A stretch of DNA of 64,000 nt, from NCBI GenBank assembly GCA_963691815.1, contig OY829659.1:5396015-5460014 (forward strand). The letters are read 5' to 3'. Of the stretch, positions 32,401 through 41,646 are shown piece by piece. Numbering within the stretch: the stretch's first letter is position 1; each line of letters opens with the position of its first letter. The translations under genes and the position numbers were made by a program. The notes below the pieces were generated by a model. That model was given only the letters and a program-made list of their open reading frames with translations, was not told where the DNA came from and searched no databases. The stretch comes from Echiichthys vipera (taxonomy: Eukaryota; Chordata; Actinopteri; Perciformes; Trachinidae).

Positions 32401-35400
32401 CATTTATTTTCTACGTTATTTTTCGGGCAATTAATGCCTTATAAATTATTTCAAAATAAATATTTTTTTAGGTGTTTTATTAGGAGTTTTTAATCACAGT
32501 AGTTCTAATTGAAGGACTTGCATCGCCAACATTTGTGTTTTGATGAGCGTTCGCTGGTTTTATTGTAACGTTTAGTGGAAGCGTCGCTGCACAACTGTCG
32601 TCTTTATTCTCCAGCAGTCTGTTGGACAACACGCAGCGGACATTCAGAGCCGCGTTCATGTTTTCTGTGAATGCACAGTGGCATCTGCTGACCGCATGCG
32701 TCACTCAGAGGGGAATAAATGTGTGTCATCTGCAAAAAAACGAATTTTGAGGCTGACTGCACGGCGTGTGTTTCTGCAGGGCGTTACACTGGGTCACCAT
32801 CCAGATGCTCTGCGTGTCTTTTGATGAAGAAATCCCCGAAGTCTCTGAGAACGTCGTCAAAGCAATAACAGGTCAGAGTGTGATGCGTGTGATTCTGTGT
32901 GCGTACGCGGAGAACAGACGATCAAACCGCTTCATTATTATCTGTTGTCACGTCACTTCCAGTCACACACGGTCTCGCTCAAGGGTGCAGGTTTTGTTTC
33001 AACACTCAGGGGGGCACGTTGCAACCGGGGGGCAGGTGTCAAACACTTCACTTCCTGCATACTTGTGATTTTTCTATGCAGCAATTATTGCGTAAGTGTT
33101 TCAGGGTGTTTTTTTAGGAATCAAGTTCATCTCAACAGCAAATCGGAAGCGATAGATGCGAAATAAGCAGCGCGATTACATACAAAGTCAATCTACAGAC
33201 ACGATTTCAAGACGTGTTGGACATCGTGTCCAACGCCTCCAACGTGCGGGTTGAATATATCAAACTTTTCAGCCGAATCGTGTGCCGCTGCGGCGCGTCA
33301 GCCAATCAGAAGGGAGGAGGGGGTGAGAAGCACTTGAGGAGACGTATCTCGGACTTCCACAACAGGCACAACGCAGCAACGGTGGTTAACTCGGCCGTGG
33401 TTGATGAGAAAAAGGAAACAGCGGCTGAACAAATGTTTATAAAGGCGGGTTTGCATCATCGTGTGGATGACGCAATGGGCACGTTTGGCACGATGGTCCA
33501 AATATGATCAAGCAACGGTATTCGCTTTTCTTGTGGTTTCCTCGCATCTAACGCACCCGGTCTGAACGCAGCACCAGAGAATGGGGGGAAAAAATCATCC
33601 TGCAGGAACTTTCACAGTAGGACAATTGTGCGTTTAGACCACAGACCTGGAAACACAGCCGAAGCTGCTGAAACAGGAACGTTTGGCGTGCGCTGCAGGT
33701 TAAGATGGTATGGTCCACTATAGGGGGGTCTGACACCATTGTGAAACCAATATTTACAGGTTGGAAGGATATAAACATGGTTTGTGACTCTACCTCGTTT
33801 GGGGATTGGGTTGTCTTTCATATTTTTTGAGAGGGACAAATCTACTTCTTCTAAATATCGGGGGCGTACTTGTCCCCTGCGTCCGTCCCCCCTATGGTCT
33901 CACTGAGCAACAGACTTTGAACAACAACCCACATCAGCTCTCCTTCTAAAGTCCCCTTCTTATCTAAACCTACAGACACGAACACAAGTCTTATCCTGCA
34001 CCTTAACCTGCTGAACATTCACCTGGGAAAGTGCAGCACATGAAACAGTGTCTTGCCCGAGGACACTTCGACATGTGGACCGGGGAAGGTGGGGATCGAA
34101 CCGTCAATCTTTCGAATGGAGTACGACCCACTCTGCCACTGAGCCACAGTAATTAACAATGAACAGCCCAAAGCGGATAGAGAACACAAGCATAAGAAAG
34201 AGAGAGACACGATACCACGTAAATGCGAAAACGGTCTGGCACCGAATAAGAGCCACATCCGGCTATTTATCCAGTGGGCGCTGATGAGGTGATGAGCCAC
34301 AGCTGGGCGGGACCACGCCTTTGAATTTCCCCATTGCGGGAGGAATAAAGGACTTCTTCTTCTTCTCTTCTTCTTCTTTTTCCAGCTCCGACAGACAAAC
34401 ACAAAGGAAAGACACAAGCAGGAGAAACAGACAGAGGGAGACAAACTCACACAAAAGGAAGAGGGAGGGGCCTGACACATTTTCTATCGTAGAGGACGAA
34501 TAAAAACGGTTCATATTTGCATCTGAGCAGCTGGAACCAGTGGACTTTTGTTAATTTTGCTGGAAAAAAAAGACATAAACAGTGAATCCATTATAAAGAA
34601 GAGTTCATACTAAAAGGTTTTTGTCCAGAAGAGGCTGATGACGCGCGTATATGACTTTGTATCTTTGTCTTTTTCCAGATATCATCGAGATGGACTCGAA
34701 GAGGGTTCCCCGGGACAAACTCAGGTGCATCACGAGCTGCAGTAAAAACATCTTCAGCGCCATCAGGACCACCAAGAACGAGCCGGCCTCAGCCGACGAC
34801 TTCCTCCCCGCGCTCATCTACATCGTGCTCAAAGCTAACCCTCCGCGACTTCAGTCCAACATCCAGTACATCACCCGCTTCTGTAACCCCAGCAGGCTGA
34901 TGACCGGAGAGGACGGATACTTTTTCACCAACCTGGTCAGTGTGTTTGTTTGCTCGCAATAAAACCTGCACCACGCCAATACAGTCCTCATGAATCTGAG
35001 TTTTAGAGTGTTTTAAATCTTAATGGATTATACCTAAAGATGTCTTTTTTCAAGAATATTAGATGTCATAAAAAAATACTTTCAAGACTTGAAGTTCGGC
35101 AATTAACCTTTGTTGCTTTCTACACTTTTCATTCATTCATCAAACAAGACATAACATGTTTAATTAGAGACCTGCCGCTTATTCAGCTGTAATGGAAACG
35201 CCTCAAACTAAGGGCGCACTCCCACTGTCCGTCCGTCCCGTGCCCCGTGCTTTAGGGTCCTTGTCCCCCCCTCCAGACCCGTTTGTACTCACACTACCTG
35301 GGCCTCGGAGAATGCTTCTTGCTGCCTATACGTCATCACGCCGTAACACGTCACACGCATTGATGACGTCATGGCGATGCGTGGCTTTGTTTCCAGATCT

Positions 35401-36405
35401 TTCCGTAGACCTCTGAGTTTTTGTGCGTCTCTTTCGACTGTTTTTGAATCTTTTCATCGACCAAATCTGCAGTAAACACTCCACCTCCGCATCACACCAA
35501 CGTGAACCTTTCACCGCCATTGTTTGAAATGTCCGCGCATGGTCCCTCCTTCTTTTTTCTACGTCCCAACAGGTGCACATAAATGACCTCAGAACCGCCG
35601 TAGGCTTCATGCTCGTACACGTGCGCAAGCTCGTGCTCGTACATGTGCAAACGTGGTTTACAAAAGCCCACCTCTCCCCAACCGCCCTTGGACGGCAAGT
35701 GGACCGCAGCTAGGCGTGGTACGGTTGCACTCACACTGGTCAAACGAACTAGACTTTAGCCGTGGAACCTGTTTGGGCACGGTACGGATGGACAGTGTGA
35801 GTGCGCCCTTAGAGCTGATTTCTTTATATTATGACGATCTTCTCATGTAACTCTCCAGCAAAGAGCAAATACTGTACAACCCATTGCTTTAATAATAATA
35901 ATTATAATAATAATAATAATAATAATAATAAAGTATTGCTGTGTTAGCACTTGTGGTCTGTTTCAGTTGTCTCCTGTGTTTTGTTTTTTAGTGCTGTGCA
36001 GCCGCCTTCATCGAGAAGCTGGACGCCCAGTCTCTAAATCTTTCCCCGGAGGAGTTTGAGCGCTACATGTCCGGCCAAGCCTCGCCGCGATGCAACAGCT
36101 CAGAGGGCGACTGGACCGGCGCAGACCCGCCACCAACCCCAACCAACCCCGTCCTGGCTCAGCTCAACCACAACCTGGAGGCGCTGTCGGGCCTCAGCAG
36201 CCGGCAGGAGGCGCTGATGGAGGCCGCTCAGAGCCTGCAGGCCGACCTCCTCTCCTGGCCCGGGAGCGTGCAGCGGGAGGTGCACGGCATCCTGGAGAAA
36301 TACCCTCTGGAGGTCGTGTCCCGCACCGTTTCTGCCATCGATGACAACAACGTGGACAATGACAACCTGCCGCCCCCCCTTACGCCCCAGGTGTTTGCTG
36401 GGTAG
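29414..36405 (+). CDS. rabgef1: RABGEF1/Rabex-5, Rab5 guanine nucleotide exchange factor
   Basis: Rabex-5 activates Rab5 on early endosomes and binds ubiquitin. Coding exons: 29414-29595, 29675-29874, 30773-30939, 31088-31169, 31254-31386, 32780-32871, 34679-34935, 35992-36405. They total 1527 nt with matching phases, giving 508 aa (human about 491). Near the N-terminus is an A20-type zinc finger (C20, C24, C36, C39 in CKKGCGYYGN..LCSKC), then the ubiquitin-binding helix (QIQDDWALAEKLQREEE). The VPS9 domain follows, with DKLRCITSCSK, ASADDFLPALIYIVLK and GEDGYFFTNL. The Asp, Tyr and Thr needed for exchange in human Rabex-5 appear to be kept. The C-terminus ends NDNLPPPLTPQVFAG. Exon 30773-30939 has a weak donor (GTCTGA). 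Confidence 0.95.
30155..30415 (+). mobile_element. tRNA-headed SINE (V-SINE type), copy 1
   Basis: Contains a B-box-like ggttcaatcccc, then catgtcgaagtgtccttggg and caagacactga, and a tail of repeated gtgtgaatgt. This is the conserved core of teleost V-SINEs. It abuts Harbinger copy E at 30420. It lies in rabgef1 intron 3. Confidence 0.65.
30420..30620. mobile_element. PIF/Harbinger-like MITE, copy E (short form)
   Basis: The 201-bp deletion derivative is bounded by GAGCGCACTAACACTGTC and GACAGTGTGAGTGCGCCC. TAG flanks both sides (30417-30419, 30621-30623), giving a clean 3-bp duplication. There is no SANT-like frame. It lies 152 bp upstream of a rabgef1 exon. Confidence 0.75.
30951..31043. 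repeat. (CCT)n then (ATC)n microsatellite in a 148-bp intron
   Basis: About 24 CCT/CTC triplets (30951-31023) are followed by ATC triplets to 31043. The tract begins 12 nt after the exon 30773-30939 donor and fills most of the short intron 30940-31087. Confidence 0.95.
34035..34150 (-). mobile_element. tRNA-headed SINE (V-SINE type), copy 2, truncated
   Basis: Read on the minus strand: an A-box-like TGGCTCAGTGGCAGAGTGG, a B-box-like GGTTCGATCCC, then CATGTCGAAGTGTCCTCGGG and CAAGACACTG. This tRNA-like head plus core is the 5' portion of the family seen at 30155-30415. It lies in rabgef1 intron 7 (32872-34678). Confidence 0.65.
35212..35808 (-). mobile_element. PIF/Harbinger-like MITE, copy F
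   Basis: The 597-bp element has ends GGGCGCACTCCCACTGTCC and GGACAGTGTGAGTGCGCCC, with TAA on the left and TTA on the right. The minus strand has KGSRWCDAEVECLLQIWS, then frameshifts. TGACGTCA lies at 35364-35371. It is very similar to copy B. It lies in the last rabgef1 intron. Confidence 0.75.
35890..35931. repeat. (AAT)n microsatellite
   Basis: About 14 AAT/ATA triplets in the last rabgef1 intron, 60 nt before the final exon. Confidence 0.9.
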
Positions 36406-36606
36406 TGGAGTCTACGGAGAAAAAGCACTCCACATACACGACGACGGTACTCCTGCTTTGACAAAGTCAGCTTTTACATCCAACACTCATTAATCACCTG
36501 AATGGTTCGGACCTTAAACTCCCGGTCACACCAGTATTTATTATTTCATAAAAGGGATATTTAGGCAGCTAAATCACTGGGCGCATTAACCTGCACGAGT
36601 TCTGCG

Positions 36607-36957
36607 ACACGGTGGATAGTGGTTAGCACTGTCGCCTCACAGCAAGAAGGTTACAGGTTCGCATCCCGGCCTGGGCCCTTCTGTGTGGAGTTTGCATGTT
36701 CTCCCCGTGTCTGCGTGGGTTTTCTCCGGGTTCTCCGGTTTCCTCCCACAGTCCAAAGACGTGCAGGTGTTCGGTTCATTGATGACTCTAAATCACCCGT
36801 AGGTGTGAATGGTTGTCTGTCTCTGTTCGTCTCTACGTGTCCTGTGATAGACTGGCGTCCTGTCCAGGGTGTACCCCGCCTCACGCTCGATGTCAGCTGG
36901 GATCGGCTCCAGCCCCCCGCGACCCCGACCCCGACAGGGACGATGAATGAATGAATG
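36607..36957 (+). mobile_element. SINE, near full-length, in rabgef1 3' flank
   Basis: The head carries A-box-like GTGGTTAGCACTGTCGCCT and B-box-like GGTTCGCATCCCGG, the split pol III promoter of tRNA-derived SINEs. The body has gtttgcatgttctccccgtg, tccggtttcctcccacagtc, tgatagactggcgtcctgtc and gatgtcagctgggatcggct, with an (ATGA)n tail. Truncated relatives lie at 23555-23750, 47127-47310 and 55173-55290. It starts 200 bp after the rabgef1 stop and could be part of its 3' UTR. Confidence 0.75.
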
Positions 36958-37390
36958 CGTTCTGCAGGTCAATGTCAACTTTGGCAGTTTTGTGCTGCAA
37001 ATCGTCTGAACCGACCTTTGAGGGGACGGAGAGTCCAAATTGGAGGACGCGTCTTAGTTCACGAGCTAAATTATTAAAGTTCTGTCCTTCTCCTACAGGG
37101 AAATGTTGTACTTTTTACTCCCATATATTTATTTGACTGATTAATATGAATAATACGGAGAAAAGGCTCAGGTGTACCGTAGCCTGCTAGCACGTTAGCA
37201 TTACAGCGACGCACAGATGAAGTGTTCTGGTGTGACCGGATCTTTACGGTTCTTTAAGTCGCCTCTTAAACCCGTAGACTGCTGCTCTTTCATCACACTG
37301 ACGGTCACTATAGCAACCACAGTTGAAGAATAAGATAAACAACAACAACAACAGCAAGTAAACGTCTGTAAACTGGTGTTTATTTGTTTC

Positions 37391-38245
37391 TGTCACACTT
37401 ACTTTTTTTTAGTTCCCTCCAATTTTCTGTTCTTTTTTTTTTCCCTCCATTTTGTGTTTTCTTCTTTTTCCCCTCCCCTTTCTGGTCTTTCCCTCCATTT
37501 TTTCTGTTCTTGTTTCTTTCCCTCCATTTTTTCTGTTCTTCTTGTTTCTTTCCCTCCTTTTTTCTTTCCCTCTCTTTTTCTTTTCTTCTTGTTTGTTTCC
37601 CTCCATTTTTTCTGTTTTTTCCCTCCTTTTTTTGTTCTTCTTGTTTCTTTCCCTCCATTTTTCTGTTCTGTTCTGTTCTGTTCCCTCTTTTTCTATTTCT
37701 ATTTTTTCCTTCTCTCCTTTTTTCTGTTCTTGTTTCTTTCCCTCCCTTTTTTCTGTTCTTGTTTCTTTCCCTCCATTTTTTCTGTTCTTCTTTTTTCTTT
37801 CCCTCTCTTTTTCTTTTCTTCTCGTTTGTTTCCCTCCATTTTTTCAGTTTTTTTCTTTCCCTCCATTTTTTCTGTTTTTTTCTTTCCCTCCATTTTTTCT
37901 GTTTTTTTCTTTCCCTCCTTTTTTTGTTCTTCTTGTTTCTTTCCCTCCATTTTTCTGTTATTTTTTCCCCTCTTTTTCTATTTTTCTTTTTTCCTTCTGT
38001 CCTTTTTTCTGTTCTTATTTTTTCTTTCTCTTCCTTTTTTCTGTTCTTCTGCCTTTCTTCTTTTTCTCTCCCTCCCCTTTTTGTTCCCTTCCTTTGTTTT
38101 CTTCTTTTGTCTTTCCCGCCTTTTTCTTTTCTTTTTTCCTTTCTCCTCCCTTTTTCCCCCTCTTTTTATTTCCCTGCTTTTCTTTTTAATCTCCCACTTT
38201 TTCCACCCAGTTTTTTCTTTACCCATTTTTCCTTCTTCACTTTTC
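37391..38245. repeat. Polypyrimidine-rich tract, 0.85 kb
   Basis: The plus strand is nearly all C and T, built from loosely repeated TTTCTTTCCCTCCATTTTTT and CTGTTCTTCTTG units. The long frames on both strands (FFFPSIF; EGKKKTEKM) are composition artefacts. It lies about 1 kb after the rabgef1 stop. A possible polyadenylation signal (aataaa) lies near 39233, so the tract may be transcribed in a long 3' UTR. Confidence 0.85.
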
Positions 38246-38249
38246 CTCC

Positions 38250-39289
38250 ATTACAGTTTTGTTGGACTTGTTGATATGAAATCACTTCATTTCCCGCTCT
38301 TTTTAAAGTTGTGTGTAATATTTTAAACTGAAATCAGCTTTTACACTTTTAGGAGAAACACAGAACCACAGTCAGGAGCTTATTTCAGTTTTTATTTTTT
38401 ATAAACACTTTGTTTTTACTGTGGTTTTAGAAGCAGCTGTATTTAGGCAGGTTTGTGCATAATCACTATAATGAATGTAAAATGAAATATATGAATAATG
38501 GGATTTAAATATTGATTTATTTTGTGATGTACTGTTTAATAACGGGCGTAACACCCGGCTGGTGTTGTCTGCACTACTACTGCTTTTGTGTGGATTCATT
38601 GGCTTGAAGATATTTTAAATAATTTAATTCAGTGACTAGCATTTAAATATAAAACACATTAAAGCCTGTACAATTATTTATTACTGTAAATCACCACCTT
38701 TACTAGCCAGTGCCCTGTTTAGCTTGTGTGGTTTAACTATTCCAGACTAACATGATTTTAGATCGTTTAAATGAACCTGTTAATTCTTAAAACTAACTCG
38801 GTCCTTTGATTTCAGTTGTTTTTTAATTGAAGTCTGTAAAGTGAAAGATTAGCGTGCTCTTATTTTGAAATGAAATCACTATGATCAGCTCATATGATTA
38901 TAATATTAAAGTAATTTGGTTTGAGTAGGGAAATATCCATATAAATATATATGGAGAAAAATGTAGAATATATTTATTAGAGCAGATTTATGAAACTGGC
39001 TTTAACTTAAAAAGTTTAAAATGAGTGTGCACACGGCCGCCATTTAATGGCTAATGGTATATCTACTTCAAAACTGTAATGAAATTATGGTATTTTGGTA
39101 TTATTTGGTCTAGAAGCAACTAAATGAAACTGAAATAGGACAAATTATAGATGTGATTAATACCAGTTAAAGGTGTGTAGATGCTAATTGTTGAAAAACT
39201 GTATAATTTAAACTGCTTTTGTCATTTGAGTGAAATAAAGAAGCTGATGAAAGCCTGTGAATGTTCTCATTTGTCCAGGTCGTCGTTAT
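38250..39289. other. AT-rich flank, possible end of rabgef1 3' UTR
   Basis: No coding signal or bounded repeat is seen. An aataaa near 39233 is the first plausible plus-strand polyadenylation signal that also precedes a change of sequence character, where the Penelope-like fragment begins at 39290. Confidence 0.35.
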
Positions 39290-39995
39290 CCTCAAAGCAA
39301 TTTAAGTAAAAAACAACTGGACTGGTTGTTTGTCTAGGAAGACGTTTCACCTCTCATCCAAGAGGCTTCATCAGTTCATGTACGCATCTGACCAGGCTGG
39401 GACTGGTCCAGGACCAGGACCAGGCTGGGACTGGATCAGGACCAGGACCAGGAACAGGCTGGGACTGGACTAACTAACTGGTGTGGAGATTCAGGTATTT
39501 AACCTCTCACAAGGTCGATGATGTCACTGGAACCCTTTGTGCTCCAAGTGCCCACGCCCGTCGTTAGAGTGACAGTCGTTGGTGGAAGTTGGTTTGGACT
39601 TTGTTAGTGCTCTACTAAGTCTGAACGACAGTCATTGGAGTCACAGGAGGACATTTGTGAACAGTTGTTCTTTGAGGCCAGATTGTTGAATGAAGGGATG
39701 AAAGGGCAGCATTGTAAATTGGAGATAAGTGGTGTCTCAGACCCCCTCCTCTGTTTAGCGATGGTTTCTCCACTTTTACATAGATGGCTTCTTTTACTCC
39801 TCTTTCAAACCATCTGTCCTCTCTGTCCAAGATTTGGACATTGTTGTCATCAAAGGAGTGGGCTTTCTCCTTGAGGTGTGAGTGGGCAGCAGAGTCCAGG
39901 CCTGAGGAGTTAGCTCTCCTGTGTTGGGCCATGCGTTTATGCAGTGGTTGTTTTGCTTCTCCAATGTAATTTTGGCAGTTTTCAAGCCTTTTATT
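39290..39995 (-). mobile_element. Penelope-like retroelement 3' fragment, copy 2
   Basis: The minus-strand frame (about 39995 to 39615) reads YIGEAKQPLHKRMAQHRR, later DREDRWFERGVKEAIYV and LNRGGGLRHHLSPIYNAAL. These are hallmarks of the GIY-YIG endonuclease end of fish Penelope-like elements. The 3' UTR follows at lower coordinates, with the GGGACTGG/ACCAGG tandem repeat at 39391-39471 and a shared 3' region. The reverse transcriptase is absent (5' truncation near 39995). This copy has the empty site for MITE copy C. Confidence 0.8.
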
Positions 39996-40010
39996 AGATA
40001 TGACAGACAG

Positions 40011-41177
40011 GAAATAGGGTGTGGGGGGCATGCAGCAAAGGGCTGCAGGTCGGAGTCGAACCACTCAGCCACCGGCCATCCCATCTTTTTGTTTTGATGC
40101 ATATTATTTCGAGGTACTCAGACGCTCTGAGCTCGGTGAGCTGCAGCCACAGAGGAACGCTAAACGCCGTTTATCTCTACACGCTGCCATGATGGTTTTA
40201 AATCTGCAAAGTATTTTAAATGCAGGACTGAGTCAAGCATCTCTGCACTTCTTCCACCACTGAAGAGAAAAACACATTAAGATGCCATAATCACATTTAA
40301 AACAACGGAAAAAAATCTCATCATGTGCATAATTGTGCAATTTATTGTTTATTTATTTTTGATACTGTTAGGTGACATGTGAGGGATTTCTGGAGACTGA
40401 AACGACGACTTACATTCTCCACCAGAGGCATCCGATGTGCAAAAGTGACGAGATGCAGTTTTTAAAGGGCCATTGTGTGAAGTCACTCAGCTGTAAACAG
40501 CAAACCATGGCTTCTAAAGGAAATAGTGTCGAACTACCTTAAACAAACATCGATCACGTGGGAAAGTATTTGTCATTGGTTTAAACTAGTGTTTGCATCC
40601 ATTGAGCTGTATGTGTTCCTTATAACATTGCAGTATATACACAATACAAGATAAATGAACTGCAGATAATGTTTATACATGCTAATATATTCCTGAAAAA
40701 TAAACAAGTGATGAAAGCTTTATACACACAGTAAGGCAGAGAATATACACAACTAACCTAAAATAATTAGTATCAAACGTCTCCTTCAAATATTCACACG
40801 GCGACAGAACAAAGGATTCAAACGTTGTGTAGTATATACAAAAATACTTATGCAAATGCCCCTAGGGATAATTTGAATAGAAAAAATAACAGGAATCTCA
40901 TCAGGAGCACATCACATTAGATTTGAAACATGCACGTCCCGCAGAGGGTTTTCAGTTCAGCGGTGGGACACATGTCTAGATGTTGTGTTGTTTTTGGGGT
41001 AACTGAGAAAAAGCAGTTCTTGGTGCGGGGATACTTGGTCTACTGTGCTCATTGGTCCTCGTTTTTGTAGCTCAAACTCTCACCTGTGCGCCGCACGCTC
41101 GTGTGGTCATCGTCGCCGACGTAAAGCACACATTTATAATCTCATATGGAACTTTAAACTTGCCCTCTTTCCCTCTA
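40011..41177. other. kcnj6 3' flank, no clear element
   Basis: There is a short tRNA-like or repeat tail near 40011-40085 (gcaaagggctgcaggtcgga, gaaccactcagccaccggcc). The rest is unremarkable AT-rich sequence and probably includes the kcnj6 3' UTR; a minus-strand AATAAA lies near 40349. Confidence 0.35.
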
Positions 41178-41590
41178 TCACACTTTGGACTCACTCTCTA
41201 CGTTGGCAATGTCCCCGTTCCTCTCAGTCTGCTGGCTCTTACCCTGGTTGTCCAGGCTGGTCTTGGTCTCCTGACTCTCCTGCTCCGACTCTGGCAGCCC
41301 CTGCTGGCTCAGCTTACTGGCCAGCGACCAGGTGAGGGGCAAGCGGCTCCTGTTGGCCATGTCAGCAAGCTCTTTGGCACTGCAGGCGGGGGTGTTGGTT
41401 TCGTAGATGTCGTGGAAGCTGTTGTAGTCCACCTCGTAGAAGCCGTCCTCCAGCGTCAGGACTGGTGTGAAGCGGTAGCCCCACTTGATCTCGTTGCCGA
41501 TGTAGGAACTCCTTGCCTGGCACGTCATGCCTGGAGACACAACGCAACATTAAGGATTCAAAGTTGTGGCGTATTGTTACGGCCCCAGAG

Positions 41591-41646
<56 letters not shown>

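Noticed and set aside
33214..33507. 97-codon frame in rabgef1 intron 7 with a GC-richer composition
   Set aside because: It could be a remnant of a DNA transposon, but I saw no terminal repeats, splice sites or recognisable domain.
34100..34150. Possible tRNA gene on the minus strand (A and B boxes present)
   Set aside because: The head does not fold into a full cloverleaf by eye and continues into the SINE core.
37376..38326. 316-codon FFFPSIF-rich frame resembling a membrane protein
   Set aside because: Pure composition effect of a polypyrimidine tract; other frames on the same strand are equally open.
39615..40064. 149-codon frame that looks like a conserved protein
   Set aside because: It is the endonuclease end of a Penelope-like element fused by chance to unrelated upstream sequence; not a host gene.
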